A DNA stretch of 64,000 nucleotides from Streptomyces sp. NBC_00820 (GTDB lineage: Bacteria > Actinomycetota > Actinomycetes > Streptomycetales > Streptomycetaceae): NCBI RefSeq assembly GCF_036347055.1, contig NZ_CP108882.1, positions 5,312,501 to 5,376,500 of the forward strand, read 5' to 3'. Of the stretch, positions 51,810 through 61,253 are shown piece by piece. Both the position numbers and the translations under genes were made by a program. The notes beneath the pieces were generated by a model, which was not told the DNA's origin, made no database searches, and was given only the letters and a program-made list of their open reading frames with translations. The stretch's first letter is position 1. Every line of letters begins with the position of its first letter.

Positions 51810-53117
51810 ATGGAGGCCGTTCCGGCGAGGGCACGGGGTTATGTGGCCGCGGTCGCCCTGCTCGCCGCGCTCTGCGTCCTGCGCCTGCCGGCCACGCACA
51901 CCCCGTGGTGGGTCGTGGCCCTCCTGGCCGCGCTCTACGCCGTCTGCGAGTACGTCGTACGGCGCCGTTTCGGCGCCGGCTTCTATCCCGTCCTGCTCGC
52001 CGGGGCGTTCCTGCTGCCCCCGCCCGCCGCCGCGCTCGTCCCGCTGCCCGCGGCCCTGCTCACTTTCGTCGAGCACCCGCCCGTGCTGCTCCGGCGGCTC
52101 TGGCGGGTGGCGCAGCCCTCCCTCGCCGCGTGGGGCGCCGCCCAGGTGCACTGGGCGCTCGGCGGCCGCGACGCCATCGTCACCGCCGACTTCCCCCGCG
52201 TCCTGGTGCCCGCCGGAGCGGGCGTGCTGGCGTTCTGCCTGGTGCTCACGCTCCTCGACGGCGGCATCCTCGCCACGGCAGTGGGGGTGCCGGCGCGGCG
52301 GGCCTGGCGCGGCCTGTTCTGCCGCTCCCTCGCGCCCGTCGCCGTCCACGGACTCGCCGGGCTGATGATGGCCGTGCTGTGGCGCAGCCCGTACGGTCCC
52401 GTCGCAGCCCTGCTCGTCCTGCTGCCGATGGGCGTCTCCGGCTGGGTGTTCGCGCAGTACCACCGTGAGCGCGCCGCCCACCAGGCCACCATCCGCGCGC
52501 TGGTGCAGGCCGTCGACATCAAGGACGGCTACACCCGCGGCCACAGCGAGCGGGTCGGACGGGCCTCCGTGCTGATCGCCCGCGAACTCGGCATGGACGA
52601 CGAACGCGTCGAGGTGCTGCGCTTCGCCGGCATCCTGCACGACGTCGGCAAACTCGGCGTCCCCACCCGGCTGCTGCGCAAGGACGGCCCCCTCACCCCC
52701 GAGGAACGGCGGATCATCGAGCTGCACCCCGAGTACGGCCACGAGATGGTCCGCGGGATCTCCTTCCTCGGCGAGGCCCGCGCCGCGATCCTGCACCACC
52801 ACGAACGGCTCGACGGCAGCGGCTACCCCTACGGCCTGGCCGGCGACCGGATTCCCGAGTCCGCGCGCGTGGTCGCCGTCGCCGACGCCTTCGACGCGAT
52901 GACCTCCACCCGCTCCTACAGCAGGGGCCGCCCCGTCGAGGTGGCCCTCACCGAGCTGGAGCGGTGCGCCGGCGCCCAGTTCGACCCCCGCATGGTCACG
53001 GCACTCGTCCGGGCCCTGCGCCGCTGCGGCTGGCACCCGGCGGTCACCGCCGACGAGCCGGCGCCCGGCGTGCCCGCCCCGGCACCCGCCGCCGGCCGGA
53101 CGGAGGCCCGCCGGTGA
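51810..53117 (+). CDS. Membrane HD-GYP-type protein (putative phosphodiesterase)
   Basis: 435 residues. The N-terminal half has about six membrane segments without a recognised sensor name. The C-terminal half is an HD domain of HD-GYP type: HSERVGRASVLIARELG, RFAGILHDVGKLGVP (HD), a His-rich ILHHHERLDGSGYPYGLAGDRIP (GYP) and VADAFDAMTSTRSY. HD-GYP proteins degrade cyclic di-nucleotides; c-di-GMP is a developmental signal in Streptomyces. GGGAGGGG precedes the ATG at 51810 (GTG 51807 directly before is possible). The next gene overlaps by GTGA. Confidence 0.85.
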   Translation: MEAVPARARGYVAAVALLAALCVLRLPATHTPWWVVALLAALYAVCEYVVRRRFGAGFYPVLLAGAFLLPPPAAALVPLPAALLTFVEHPPVLLRRLWRVAQPSLAAWGAAQVHWALGGRDAIVTADFPRVLVPAGAGVLAFCLVLTLLDGGILATAVGVPARRAWRGLFCRSLAPVAVHGLAGLMMAVLWRSPYGPVAALLVLLPMGVSGWVFAQYHRERAAHQATIRALVQAVDIKDGYTRGHSERVGRASVLIARELGMDDERVEVLRFAGILHDVGKLGVPTRLLRKDGPLTPEERRIIELHPEYGHEMVRGISFLGEARAAILHHHERLDGSGYPYGLAGDRIPESARVVAVADAFDAMTSTRSYSRGRPVEVALTELERCAGAQFDPRMVTALVRALRRCGWHPAVTADEPAPGVPAPAPAAGRTEARR

Positions 53118-54388
53118 GCGTGCGGGGACGGGCCGTCCACCGGCGCCCCGGTCCGCCGATGACCGCCCAGCGGCTCATCCACGGCTCCGCGGCGCTCGCC
53201 GCGGCCGGCTCGCTCGCCGTCACCCTGTGGACCGGACTCGACGACCGGGGCGTGGCGCTCGCCTTCGGCGTGCTCATCGCCGTCGGCGAGCTGGGCCGCT
53301 GGAGCGAGGCCCGGGTACGGCAGGCCGCACCGCTCGGCACCGCCGGCGCGCTGTCGTACGCGCTGCTCGGCGCTGACGCGGGCCGGCCCACCCACCACGA
53401 CGCCGCCCAGGTCGTCACCGTCGTGCTCGCCGCCTCGCTGCTCGGCGGCGTCCCGCACATCTGGAGCGGCCGCACCCCGACCCTCGACCACCTGGCCCGG
53501 CGCGTCCTCGCCGTCGGATTCGCCGCCGTCTGCTTCCAACCCCTCTACAACCGGGGCGTCTTCACCCCCTGGGACGGTTCCGCGTACGCCCTGCTGCTCC
53601 TGGCCCTGCTCGTCCTCACCGCCCTGTGCGACGCCGTACTCGCCGCCGCCCTCGCCCACTCCCGCACCCGCTGGCCCTTCGGCCCGCTCCTGCGCGACGA
53701 ACTGCGCGGACTGCTCGGCATCGGCTCCGCCGTGTGCGCGACCGGCGCGGTGATGGCGCTCGCGGTCGCCGTCGCCGGGATGTGGGCGCTGCCGGTGTTC
53801 TGCCTGCCCCTGCTCCTCACCCAGCTGTCCCTGCGCCGTTACGCGGCGGTCCGCGCCACCTACCGGCAGACCATCGCCTCCCTCGCCCGGGCCACCGAGA
53901 TCGCCGGCTGCACCCCCTCCGGGCACGCCCACCGCGTGGCCGCCCTCAGCAAGGCCGTCGGCCGGGACCTGGGCCTGTCCGGGCCCGAGCTGACCGTCCT
54001 GGAGTACGCCGCCCTGATGCACGACATCGGCCAGCTCAGCCTGGTCGATCCGGTACCGGCCGGGGCCACCGCCGGCCTGCCCGCGGCGGACCAGCGGCGC
54101 ATCGCGCTGCTCGGCGGGGCCGTCGTACGGCAGACCGGTGTGGACGGGACGGTCGCCGTGGTCGTGGAGCGGCTGGCGGACCCCTACCGGGAGCAGCCGG
54201 TCGCCGCCAGGATCGTCCGGGCCGTGAACGCGTACGAGGAGAAGACCCGCGACGCCGGCCCCGAAGGACCGCTGCGGGCACTGGAGGAACTGCGCCTCGC
54301 CACCGCCGCGGACTACGCGCCCGAGGTCGTGGAGGCACTCGCCCGGGTACTGAACCGGGACTGCCTTACCCTGCCCATGGCTGGGTAA
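53114..54388 (+). CDS. Membrane protein with degenerate HD domain
   Basis: 424 residues. GTG at 53114 overlaps the stop of the HD-GYP gene. About six or seven membrane segments (for example AYALLLLALLVLTALCDAVLAAAL) are followed by an HD-like domain: SLARATEIAGCTPSGHAHRVAALSKAVGRDLGL and YAALMHDIGQLSLVDP. The GYP loop (HHHERLDGSGYP in the neighbour) is absent; this position reads VVVERLADPYREQPV. It therefore looks like a diverged duplicate that may sense or regulate rather than hydrolyse. ATG 53159 could be the start if the GTG is unused. Confidence 0.8.
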   Translation: MSVRGRAVHRRPGPPMTAQRLIHGSAALAAAGSLAVTLWTGLDDRGVALAFGVLIAVGELGRWSEARVRQAAPLGTAGALSYALLGADAGRPTHHDAAQVVTVVLAASLLGGVPHIWSGRTPTLDHLARRVLAVGFAAVCFQPLYNRGVFTPWDGSAYALLLLALLVLTALCDAVLAAALAHSRTRWPFGPLLRDELRGLLGIGSAVCATGAVMALAVAVAGMWALPVFCLPLLLTQLSLRRYAAVRATYRQTIASLARATEIAGCTPSGHAHRVAALSKAVGRDLGLSGPELTVLEYAALMHDIGQLSLVDPVPAGATAGLPAADQRRIALLGGAVVRQTGVDGTVAVVVERLADPYREQPVAARIVRAVNAYEEKTRDAGPEGPLRALEELRLATAADYAPEVVEALARVLNRDCLTLPMAG

Positions 54389-54499
54389 CCCATGGGTAAT
54401 GAGCGGCCCTCCCGGCGTACGTGGTTGGATGCGAGGGAGAGAGTGTCCGGGGGCATCGGCCAGCCCACTGAGCGGAACTGGAACTGGCAGGCGGGAATC

Positions 54500-55480
54500 G
54501 TGAGGATCTTCGGCAAGGGACGGCACCGGCCCTCCGCCTCCTGGCGGCAGGCCACGGACCGCGCGTTCACGCTCATCGGCGACGGACGCTACGAGGACGC
54601 GGGCGAGCTGCTGACGCGGGCCGCCGATCTGGAACCCTGGCTGTCGGAGTCCTGGTTCAACCTCGCCCTGCTGCACAAGTTCCGGCACGACTGGGAACAG
54701 GCCCGCGCCGCCGGACTGCGCGCGGTGGCCCTGCTCGACCGGGAGACCGGCGCGCCCGACTGGTGGAACGTCGGCATCGCCGCCACCGCCCTCCAGGACT
54801 GGCCGCTGGCCCGCCGCGCCTGGCAGGCCTACGGGCTGCGGGTGCCGGGCGGCACCACCGTCGCCGAGGAGCCGCGCGGCATGGAGCTGGGCAGCGCGGC
54901 CGTACGGCTCTCCCCGGAGGGCGAGGCCGAGGTGGTGTGGGGGCGCCGCCTGGACCCGGCCCGCATCGAGGTGCTGTCCATCCCGCTTCCCTCGTCCGGG
55001 CGGCGCTGGGGCGAGGTCGTCCTGCACGACGGTGTCCCGCACGGCGAGCGCACCACCTCCGCCGGGCACTCCTACCCGGTCTTCGACGAGATCGAGCTGT
55101 GGGCGCCCTCGCCCGTCCCCACCTGGGTGGTCCTGCTGGAGGCGGCCACCGAGGCGGACCGGGACGCCCTGGAGCAGCTGGCCGCGGACGCCGGCTTCGC
55201 CGCGGAGGACTGGTCCTCCTCGGTACGGCTGCTGTGCCGGATGTGCTCGGAGTCACGGATGCCGTCCGACGAGGGCGAGGGGGTACACCTCGATCCACAT
55301 GATCACAGTGAGCCCGGACACCCGGGGCCGCTGGGACACCGGACGGACGGGCAGCTGTGGGTGCCGGAGCGGGAGTGCGGGGTGGCGGCGCCGGCTGCGC
55401 TGGTGAGGGGGTTGCTGGACGGGTGGGTCGCCGACAGTCCGGACTCGCGGGACTGGCGGGACCTCGAAGAGGTCTGCTGA
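54500..55480 (+). CDS. TPR-containing cytosolic protein
   Basis: 326 residues from GTG 54500 (GCGGGA upstream). The first about 110 residues contain two or three tetratricopeptide-like helical pairs (ATDRAFTLIGDGRYEDAGELLTRAADLEPWLSESWFNLALLHKFRHDWEQARAAGLRA). The remaining part is beta-rich with WVVLLEAATEADRDALEQLAADAGF and no named domain. The frame is open from ATG 54392, but that region has no ribosome site. It follows the HD pair by 111 bp and may share their transcript. Function unknown. Confidence 0.75.
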   Translation: MRIFGKGRHRPSASWRQATDRAFTLIGDGRYEDAGELLTRAADLEPWLSESWFNLALLHKFRHDWEQARAAGLRAVALLDRETGAPDWWNVGIAATALQDWPLARRAWQAYGLRVPGGTTVAEEPRGMELGSAAVRLSPEGEAEVVWGRRLDPARIEVLSIPLPSSGRRWGEVVLHDGVPHGERTTSAGHSYPVFDEIELWAPSPVPTWVVLLEAATEADRDALEQLAADAGFAAEDWSSSVRLLCRMCSESRMPSDEGEGVHLDPHDHSEPGHPGPLGHRTDGQLWVPERECGVAAPAALVRGLLDGWVADSPDSRDWRDLEEVC

Positions 55481-55601
55481 GGCATTCGGCGGGGCGTCTT
55501 TGGCTGGGGTGGGCTGAGGCCGAGGGGCGGTGCGGGTCGGCCGTGACTGGGTGGGCCGAGGCCGTCGGTCGGGTGCGGGTCGTGTGTGGCTGGTCGCGCA
55601 G

Positions 55602-55716
55602 TTCCCCGCGCCCCTGAATGGCTGCGCTTGTTTTCCCGCGCCCCTGGACGGTCGCCCTCGCTTTCCCGCGACCCTGAGGGGTCGCCCTCGCTTTCCCGCG
55701 ACCCTGAGGGGTCGCT
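55602..55716. repeat. 30-bp tandem repeats and Streptomyces interspersed repeat
   Basis: Four tandem 30-bp units (55602-55631, 55632-55661, 55662-55691, 55692-55716 partial). The first starts TTCCCCGCGCCCCTG; units 3 and 4 are nearly identical. The sequence leading into it, CTGGTCGCGCAGTTCCCCG, resembles an interspersed intergenic repeat seen in many Streptomyces genomes (from memory). It fills most of the 295-bp gap before def; no gene is seen there. Confidence 0.85.
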
Positions 55717-55775
55717 CCACGTACCCTGTATCAGCATTCACTCCGAGTTTCAGTGCAGGAAGGCGTACGTCGGTC

Positions 55776-56426
55776 ATGGCTCAGCAGGACACCGATCAGC
55801 AGCACACGGGCGTGCTCCCCGTCGACGACGAGGGCTATGTCGTCGACACGCAGGACTGCGAGGAGCGCGAGAACGCCTGGCGTGAGCGCGGGACCTCGCG
55901 GCCGATCACGGTCGTCGGCAACCCGGTCCTGCACAAGGAGTGCCAGGACGTCACCGAGTTCGGCGAGGAGCTGGACCAGCTGGTGGCGGACATGTTCGCC
56001 AGCCAGCGCACCGCCGAGGGCGTGGGCCTGGCCGCCAACCAGATCGGTGTGGACCGGAAGGTCTTCGTCTACGACTGCATGGACGACGAGGGCGTCCGGC
56101 ACGTCGGTGTGGTCTGCAACCCCAAGCTCGTCGACCTGCCCGCCGAGCGGCGCAGCCTGGACGACAGCAACGAGGGCTGCCTCTCCGTACCGACGGCGTA
56201 CGCCACGCTCGCGCGTCCAGACTACGCCGAGGTCACCGGCCAGGACGAGAAGGGCAACCCGGTCAAGGTCCGCGGCACCGGCTACTTCGCACGGTGTTTG
56301 CAGCACGAGACGGACCACCTGTACGGCTACCTGTACATCGACCGGCTGTCCAAGCGCGACCGCAAGGACGCGCTGCGGCAGATGGCCGAGAACGAGCCGC
56401 GCTACCCCGTGGTCGCCAACGACTGA
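55776..56426 (+). CDS. def: Peptide deformylase
   Basis: 216 residues. It removes the formyl group from nascent protein N-termini, using a metal bound by Cys and two His. Motifs: [10 protein letters not shown] (motif 1), EGCLSVP (motif 2) and QHETDH (motif 3). An N-terminal extension of about 45 residues is acidic ([11 protein letters not shown] before the domain). ATG at 55776; AGGAAGG is about 13 bases upstream. A terminator follows. No SigR promoter was found in its repeat-filled upstream region. Confidence 0.93.
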   Translation: MAQQDTDQQHTGVLPVDDEGYVVDTQDCEERENAWRERGTSRPITVVGNPVLHKECQDVTEFGEELDQLVADMFASQRTAEGVGLAANQIGVDRKVFVYDCMDDEGVRHVGVVCNPKLVDLPAERRSLDDSNEGCLSVPTAYATLARPDYAEVTGQDEKGNPVKVRGTGYFARCLQHETDHLYGYLYIDRLSKRDRKDALRQMAENEPRYPVVAND

Positions 56427-56466
56427 GACGGCCGCCGGCACCCCCGGCGACCGCACGAGAGCAGCC

Positions 56467-56505
56467 ACGACGCCCGGCCGGGATCCTTCCCCGGCCGGGC
56501 GTCGT
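56467..56505. terminator. Terminator after def
   Basis: A perfect 16-bp stem (56467-56482, 56490-56505) with a 7-base loop, followed by TCGTTTG. Confidence 0.92.
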
Positions 56506-56564
56506 TCGTTTGTTCGCCACACGATTTCCGGCATCTTGGGGTGGTGAATGAAGCAAATCCGTTC

Positions 56565-56583
56565 CCACAACGGTCAGTTGTGG
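56565..56583. promoter_or_regulatory. Inverted repeat upstream of the terpene synthase gene
   Basis: CCACAAC (56565-56571) and GTTGTGG (56577-56583) with a 5-base spacer, about 90 bases before the terpene synthase start. It could be an operator for the terpene operon; no regulator gene is adjacent. Confidence 0.5.
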
Positions 56584-56674
56584 TGCTGAATGGGCAGTGC
56601 GGGGATACGCAACGGCGCACGCCCGGTACGGCACGGAGGGGTGTGCGCTCCTGGCGGCTGAGAGGGGACTGCTC

Positions 56675-57757
56675 GTGCACGCTTTCGCACACGGCACCAC
56701 ATCGTCGACAACGGTGGCAGTACCGCCGTCTCTCGCCCTCCCTGTGATCGAGGACGTGTTTCCCCGGCAACTCCACCCGTATTGGCCCAAGCTCCAGGAG
56801 AACACCCGCCGGTGGCTGCTGGAAAAACGGCTCATGCCTGCGGACAAGGTGCACGAATACGCCGATGACCTGCGCTACACGGACCTCATGGCGGGGTACT
56901 ACGTCGGCGCCCCCGACGACGTCCTGCAGGCCATCGCGGACTACAGCGCGTGGTTCTTCGTCTGGGACGACCGCCACGACCGTGACATCGTCCACGGCCG
57001 GACCGAGGACTGGGCGCGCCTGCGGCGCCACCTGCACACGGCTCTCGACTCACCCGGGCAGCACCTGCACCACCCGGACCCCCTGGTAGCAGGGTTCGCC
57101 GACAGCGTGCTGCGGCTGTACGCGTTCCTTCCGCCCACCTGGAACCACCGGTTTGCCCGGCACTTCCACACGGTGATCGACGCCTACGACCGCGAGTTCC
57201 GCAACCGCACCGAGGGACGGGTGCCCGGCGTCGAGGAGTACCTGGCCCTCAGGCGGCTCACCTTCGCCCACTGGATCTGGACGGACCTGCTGGAGCCGAG
57301 CGCCGGCCTCGAACTCCCGGACGACGTGAGGAAAAACCCCGCCTATCGCCGTCCGGCCCTGCTGAGCCAGGAATTCGCCGCCTGGTACAACGACCTGTGC
57401 TCATTGCCCAAGGAAATAGCGGGCGACGAGGTCCACAATCTCGGCATCAGCCTCATCACACATGAGCGGATGACGCTCGAAGAAGCGGTGGAAGAACTGA
57501 GGCGACGCATCGAGGAATGCGTCAGCGAATTCCTCGAAGCCGAGCGGGAGGCCCTGCGGTTCGCCGACCGACTCGCCGACGGAACCGTCTCCGGAAAGGA
57601 ACTCGGAGCGGCCGTGCGTGCCTGCGTCGGCAATATGCGGAACTGGTTCAGCACCGTCTACTGGTTCCACCACGAGTCCGGCAGGTACATGGTCGACAGC
57701 TGGGACGACCGCTCCACACCCCCGTACGTCAACAACGAAGCGGCAGGTGAGAAATGA
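56675..57757 (+). CDS. cyc1: Epi-isozizaene synthase (sesquiterpene cyclase)
   Basis: 360 residues, class I terpene synthase. It cyclises farnesyl diphosphate to (+)-epi-isozizaene, the first step to albaflavenone. The metal-binding DDRHD motif ([14 protein letters not shown]) lies near residue 100 and the NSE triad NDLCSLPKE near 240; [24 protein letters not shown] closes the protein. The sequence is close to S. coelicolor SCO5222 throughout, as remembered. The start is GTG at 56675, after GAGAGGGG. It overlaps the P450 gene by ATGA, so the two are translationally coupled. Confidence 0.95.
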   Translation: MHAFAHGTTSSTTVAVPPSLALPVIEDVFPRQLHPYWPKLQENTRRWLLEKRLMPADKVHEYADDLRYTDLMAGYYVGAPDDVLQAIADYSAWFFVWDDRHDRDIVHGRTEDWARLRRHLHTALDSPGQHLHHPDPLVAGFADSVLRLYAFLPPTWNHRFARHFHTVIDAYDREFRNRTEGRVPGVEEYLALRRLTFAHWIWTDLLEPSAGLELPDDVRKNPAYRRPALLSQEFAAWYNDLCSLPKEIAGDEVHNLGISLITHERMTLEEAVEELRRRIEECVSEFLEAEREALRFADRLADGTVSGKELGAAVRACVGNMRNWFSTVYWFHHESGRYMVDSWDDRSTPPYVNNEAAGEK

Positions 57758-59124
57758 CCGTCGACTCCGTGCGGCCCGAGACGCGTGAGGCGTCCGAGCT
57801 GCGTGAACCGCCCCTCGCCGGGGGCGCCGTCCCGGGCCTCGGGCACGGCCTCAAACTCGTGCGCGACCCGCTCGCGTTCATGTCCCAGCTGCGCGACCAC
57901 GGCGACGTCGTACGCCTCAAACTGGGCCCCAAGACGGTGTACGCCGTCACCACGCCGGAGCTCACCGGCGCACTCGCGCTCAGCCCGGACTACCACATCG
58001 CGGGGCCGCTGTGGGAGTCCCTCGAAGGCCTGCTCGGCAAGGAGGGCGTAGCGACGGCCAACGGCCCCCTGCACCGCCGCCAGCGGCGCACCATCCAGCC
58101 CGCTTTCCGTCTGGACGCCATTCCGGACTACGGCCCCGTCATGGAGGAGGAGGCGCACGCGCTCACGACGCGGTGGCGGCCCGGCGAGACCGTCGACTGC
58201 ACCTCCGAGTCGTTCCGGACCGCCGTGCGCATCGCCGCCCGCTGTCTGCTGCGCGGCCAATACATGGACGAGCGGGCGGAACGGCTGAGCATGGATCTCA
58301 CCACCGTCTTCCGCGGCATGTACCGGCGTATGGTGATCCCGCTCGGGCCGCTGTACCGGCTGCCGTTTCCGGCCAACCGTGAATTCAACCGGGCCCTGGC
58401 CGATTTGCATCTGCTGGTCGACGAGATCGTCACCGAGCGGAGGGCGTCCGGTCAAAAGCCGGACGATTTGCTGACGGCCTTGCTGGAGGCAAAGGACGAC
58501 AATGGCGACCCCATCGGAGAACAGGAGATCCACGATCAGGTCGTCGCGATACTGACCCCCGGCAGCGAAACCATCGCCTCCACGATCATGTGGCTGCTCC
58601 AGCTCCTCGCGGACCATCCCGAACACGCCGAGAAGGTGCGCGCCGAGGTCGAATCCGTCACCGGCGGCCGCCCGGTCGCATTCGAGCACGTCCGCCGGCT
58701 CACCCACACCAACAACGTCGTCGTCGAGGCCATGCGCCTCAGGCCCGCCGTCTGGATACTGACGCGGCGCGCGATGGCCGACAGCGAGCTGGGCGGCTAT
58801 CGCATCCCGGCCGGGGCGGACATCATCTACAGCCCCTACGCCATCCAGCGCGACGCCCGCTCCCACGACCGCCACCTCGACTTCGACCCCGACCGGTGGC
58901 TGCCGGAGCGGGCCAAGGAGGTGCCCAAGTACGCGATGAACCCGTTCAGCGTCGGCAACCGCAAGTGCCCCAGCGACCACTTCTCCATGGCCCAGCTGAG
59001 CCTGATCGTCGCCGCGGTCTCGGCGAAGTACCGCTTCGAGCAGGTCGGCGGGTCCGACGCCACCACCCGCGTGGGCATCACCCTGCGCCCGCACCGGCTG
59101 CTGGTGAAGCCCGTGGAGTGGTGA
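57754..59124 (+). CDS. cyp170A: Cytochrome P450, CYP170A type (albaflavenone synthase)
   Basis: 456 residues. It oxidises epi-isozizaene in two steps through albaflavenol to albaflavenone. Signatures: I-helix [12 protein letters not shown] (lacking the usual acid-Thr spacing AGxxT), ExxR in EAMRLRPA, and the haem-binding Cys in [15 protein letters not shown]170A1 is known for a second, terpene-synthase active site producing farnesene; whether this copy keeps it cannot be read with certainty. It overlaps cyc1 by four bases; both form the complete pathway. A hairpin follows. Confidence 0.95.
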   Translation: MTVDSVRPETREASELREPPLAGGAVPGLGHGLKLVRDPLAFMSQLRDHGDVVRLKLGPKTVYAVTTPELTGALALSPDYHIAGPLWESLEGLLGKEGVATANGPLHRRQRRTIQPAFRLDAIPDYGPVMEEEAHALTTRWRPGETVDCTSESFRTAVRIAARCLLRGQYMDERAERLSMDLTTVFRGMYRRMVIPLGPLYRLPFPANREFNRALADLHLLVDEIVTERRASGQKPDDLLTALLEAKDDNGDPIGEQEIHDQVVAILTPGSETIASTIMWLLQLLADHPEHAEKVRAEVESVTGGRPVAFEHVRRLTHTNNVVVEAMRLRPAVWILTRRAMADSELGGYRIPAGADIIYSPYAIQRDARSHDRHLDFDPDRWLPERAKEVPKYAMNPFSVGNRKCPSDHFSMAQLSLIVAAVSAKYRFEQVGGSDATTRVGITLRPHRLLVKPVEW

Positions 59125-59150
59125 GGAACCCCTCCTGAACACCTCCTGAT

Positions 59151-59197
59151 ACCGGCGCGCGCTCAGGTGGCCCGAGGGCCCCGGAACGCGCGCCGGT
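59151..59197 (+). terminator. Hairpin after the albaflavenone genes
   Basis: Perfect 11-bp arms ACCGGCGCGCG (59151-59161) and CGCGCGCCGGT (59187-59197) enclose a smaller GGCCC/GGGCC hairpin. Confidence 0.7.
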
Positions 59198-59283
59198 AGG
59201 CGTTCGGCCGACCGGCCGCCTCCCGCGTGGAACCGTCCGAGGGCTGTGTACCCTCTCCTCTCACATCACAGAGGGAGGGACAG

Positions 59284-60069
59284 ATGAGAGGCACAACTGG
59301 CCGAAGAGCCTGGGTCCTTGCGGGTGGGGCCGCCGCTCTGACACTGCTGGCGGCGACCGGGGCCCACGCGGAGGGGCGGGGCGACATCCGGGTCACCAAG
59401 ACCGTGGTCGACAACGGGACCGACGTCGTCGTCGGCACGACGAAGACCGTGACGTTCCCGATCGCCATCACCGTCAAGGACAACTCGGGCGTGAAGGGCC
59501 TGACGCACGTCAGCGCCTTCAACTCGTCCAACGGGTACGGCTTCTTCGACTGGACCGGGTCGTCGTGCGCCAAGAAGTCGTCCACCACGTCGGTGTGCAC
59601 GGCCACGATGAAGGTCGACCCGGCCTGGATCCCGGACAGCGACGACATCGACAGCAACAAGATCGCCGGTGTCTGGCAGGTCAACGCCACCGTCAAGGCG
59701 AACGACGGCGACTACTGGATCTCCGACCGCATCGCCCAGTTCAAGGTGAAGCGCGCCGCGAAGCTCACGACCGACGCGACTCCCGAGCCGGTCGCCAAGG
59801 GAGCCCGGCTCACCGTCACGGGCAAGCTGTCCCGGGCGAACTGGGAGGACCTGAAGTACCACGGGTTCACCGGGCAGCAGGTCAGGCTCCAGTACAGAGC
59901 GGCCGGCGCCGCCCACTACCAGACGGTCAAGACCGTGACGACGGGCGACGACGGAAAGCTGAGCACCAAGGTGACCGCCACGTCGGCGGGCAGCTGGCGC
60001 TGGTACTTCCCTGGCACGACGACGACCTCGCGGATCGTGTCGGCCGGGGACGCGGTGAAGCTGAAGTAG
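59284..60069 (+). CDS. Secreted protein of unknown function
   Basis: 261 residues. The N-terminus is a Sec or Tat-like signal (RGTTGRRAWVLAGGAAALTLLAATGAHAEG), cleaved probably after AHA. The mature part has two beta-rich domains: one with two cysteines (SSCAKKSSTTSVCTATM) likely disulfide-linked, and a C-terminal LTVTGKLSRANWEDLKYHGFTGQQVRLQYRAAG...WRWYFPGTTTTS repeat type frequent in Streptomyces secreted proteins. Some relatives are annotated as calcium-binding, which is not supported by a motif here. ATG with GGGAGGG upstream. Convergent with nrdB. Confidence 0.82.
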   Translation: MRGTTGRRAWVLAGGAAALTLLAATGAHAEGRGDIRVTKTVVDNGTDVVVGTTKTVTFPIAITVKDNSGVKGLTHVSAFNSSNGYGFFDWTGSSCAKKSSTTSVCTATMKVDPAWIPDSDDIDSNKIAGVWQVNATVKANDGDYWISDRIAQFKVKRAAKLTTDATPEPVAKGARLTVTGKLSRANWEDLKYHGFTGQQVRLQYRAAGAAHYQTVKTVTTGDDGKLSTKVTATSAGSWRWYFPGTTTTSRIVSAGDAVKLK

Positions 60070-60073
60070 CCCT

Positions 60074-60236
60074 AGGGGGTGTCGTTTGGATCAGCTCGGG
60101 TCGCGACGCCCGGCACGGCACCTCGCCGCGTTGTCGGATCAGCCGAGTACGTCCGGTACGCGGCAGATCCTCCGCCTTGCGAGGCACCGCACCGGACGCC
60201 GCGGCCTGATCCGGCCTGATCCAAACGACACCCCCT
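60074..60236. mobile_element. MITE-like element with 21-bp terminal inverted repeats
   Basis: 163 bp with perfect 21-bp ends (60074-60094 and 60216-60236, starting AGGGGGTGTCGTTTGGATC). There is no internal ORF of note. Similar GGGGGTGTCGTTTGGATC ends are recalled from intergenic elements in many Streptomyces. No clear target-site duplication was seen. It begins four bases after the stop of the secreted-protein gene and ends three bases before the nrdB stop, so it may also act as terminator. Confidence 0.75.
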
Positions 60237-60239
60237 GGC

Positions 60240-61253
60240 TCAGAAGTCCTCGTCCAGGTCGACCGTGCCCTCCACGGCGACCTGGTACGCCGACGCGCGG
60301 CGCTCGAAGAAGTTCGTCAGCTCCTGGACACCCTGCAGCTCCATGAAGGAGAACGGGTTCTCCGAGCCGTACACCGGGGCGAAGCCCAGGCGCGTCAGAC
60401 GCTGGTCGGCGACGCACTCCAGGTACTGCCGCATGGACTCCGTGTTCATGCCCGGCAGGCCCTCACCGCACAGGTCACGGGCGAACTGCAGCTCGGCCTC
60501 GACGGCCTCCGCCAGCATGTCGGTGACCTCCTGCTGGAGCTGGTCGTCGAACAGCTCCGGCTCCTCCTTGCGGACGGTGTCGACCACGTCGAAGGCGAAG
60601 GACATGTGCATCGTCTCGTCACGGAACACCCAGTTGGTGCCCGTGGCGAGGCCGTGCAGCAGACCACGGCTGCGGAACCAGTAGACGTACGCGAAGGCGC
60701 CGTAGAAGAACAGGCCCTCGATGCACGCGGCGAAGCAGATCAGGTTCAGCAGGAAGCGGCGGCGGTCCGCCTTGGACTCCAGACGGTCCAGCTTCTCGAC
60801 CTCGTTGATCCACTTGAAGCAGAAACCGGCCTTCTCGCGGATGGAGGGGATGTTCTCCACCGCGTCGAAGGCGGCCGCCCTGTCCGCCGGATCGGGGAGG
60901 TAGGTGTCCAGGAGCGTCAGGTAGAACTGGACGTGCACGGCCTCCTCGAACAGCTGACGGCTCAGGTAGAGCCGCGCCTCGGGGGAGTTGATGTGCTTGT
61001 ACAGCGTCAGCACCAGGTTGTTCGCGACGATCGAGTCGCCCGTCGCGAAGAAGGCCACCAGACGGCCGATCAGGTGCTGCTCCTCAGGGGACAGCTTCGC
61101 GAGGTCGGCCACGTCCGAGTGGAGGTCGACCTCCTCCACGGTCCAGGTGTTCTTGATGGCGTCCCGGTAGCGCTCGTAGAAGTCCGGGTAGCGCATGGGA
61201 CGCAGGGTCAGCTCGAAGCCCGGGTCGAGAAGGTTGGTGTTACGGCTGGACAT
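60240..61253 (-). CDS. nrdB: NrdB: class I ribonucleotide reductase, small (radical) subunit
   Basis: 337 residues. It houses the di-iron site and tyrosyl radical needed by NrdA. Metal ligands can be followed in FATGDS, RQLFEEAVHVQFY (ExxH), IEGLFFYGAFA and RDETMHMSFAFDVV (ExxH). The C-terminal tail EGTVDLDEDF is acidic and should bind NrdA. ATG overlaps the nrdA stop (TAATG), so translation is coupled. Part of the B12-repressed class I system; Streptomyces also have a B12-dependent class II enzyme elsewhere. Confidence 0.95.
   Translation of the reverse strand: MSSRNTNLLDPGFELTLRPMRYPDFYERYRDAIKNTWTVEEVDLHSDVADLAKLSPEEQHLIGRLVAFFATGDSIVANNLVLTLYKHINSPEARLYLSRQLFEEAVHVQFYLTLLDTYLPDPADRAAAFDAVENIPSIREKAGFCFKWINEVEKLDRLESKADRRRFLLNLICFAACIEGLFFYGAFAYVYWFRSRGLLHGLATGTNWVFRDETMHMSFAFDVVDTVRKEEPELFDDQLQQEVTDMLAEAVEAELQFARDLCGEGLPGMNTESMRQYLECVADQRLTRLGFAPVYGSENPFSFMELQGVQELTNFFERRASAYQVAVEGTVDLDEDF

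Noticed and set aside
54493..54518. GGGAAT before the TPR gene as a SigR promoter
   Set aside because: No GTT at the right distance.
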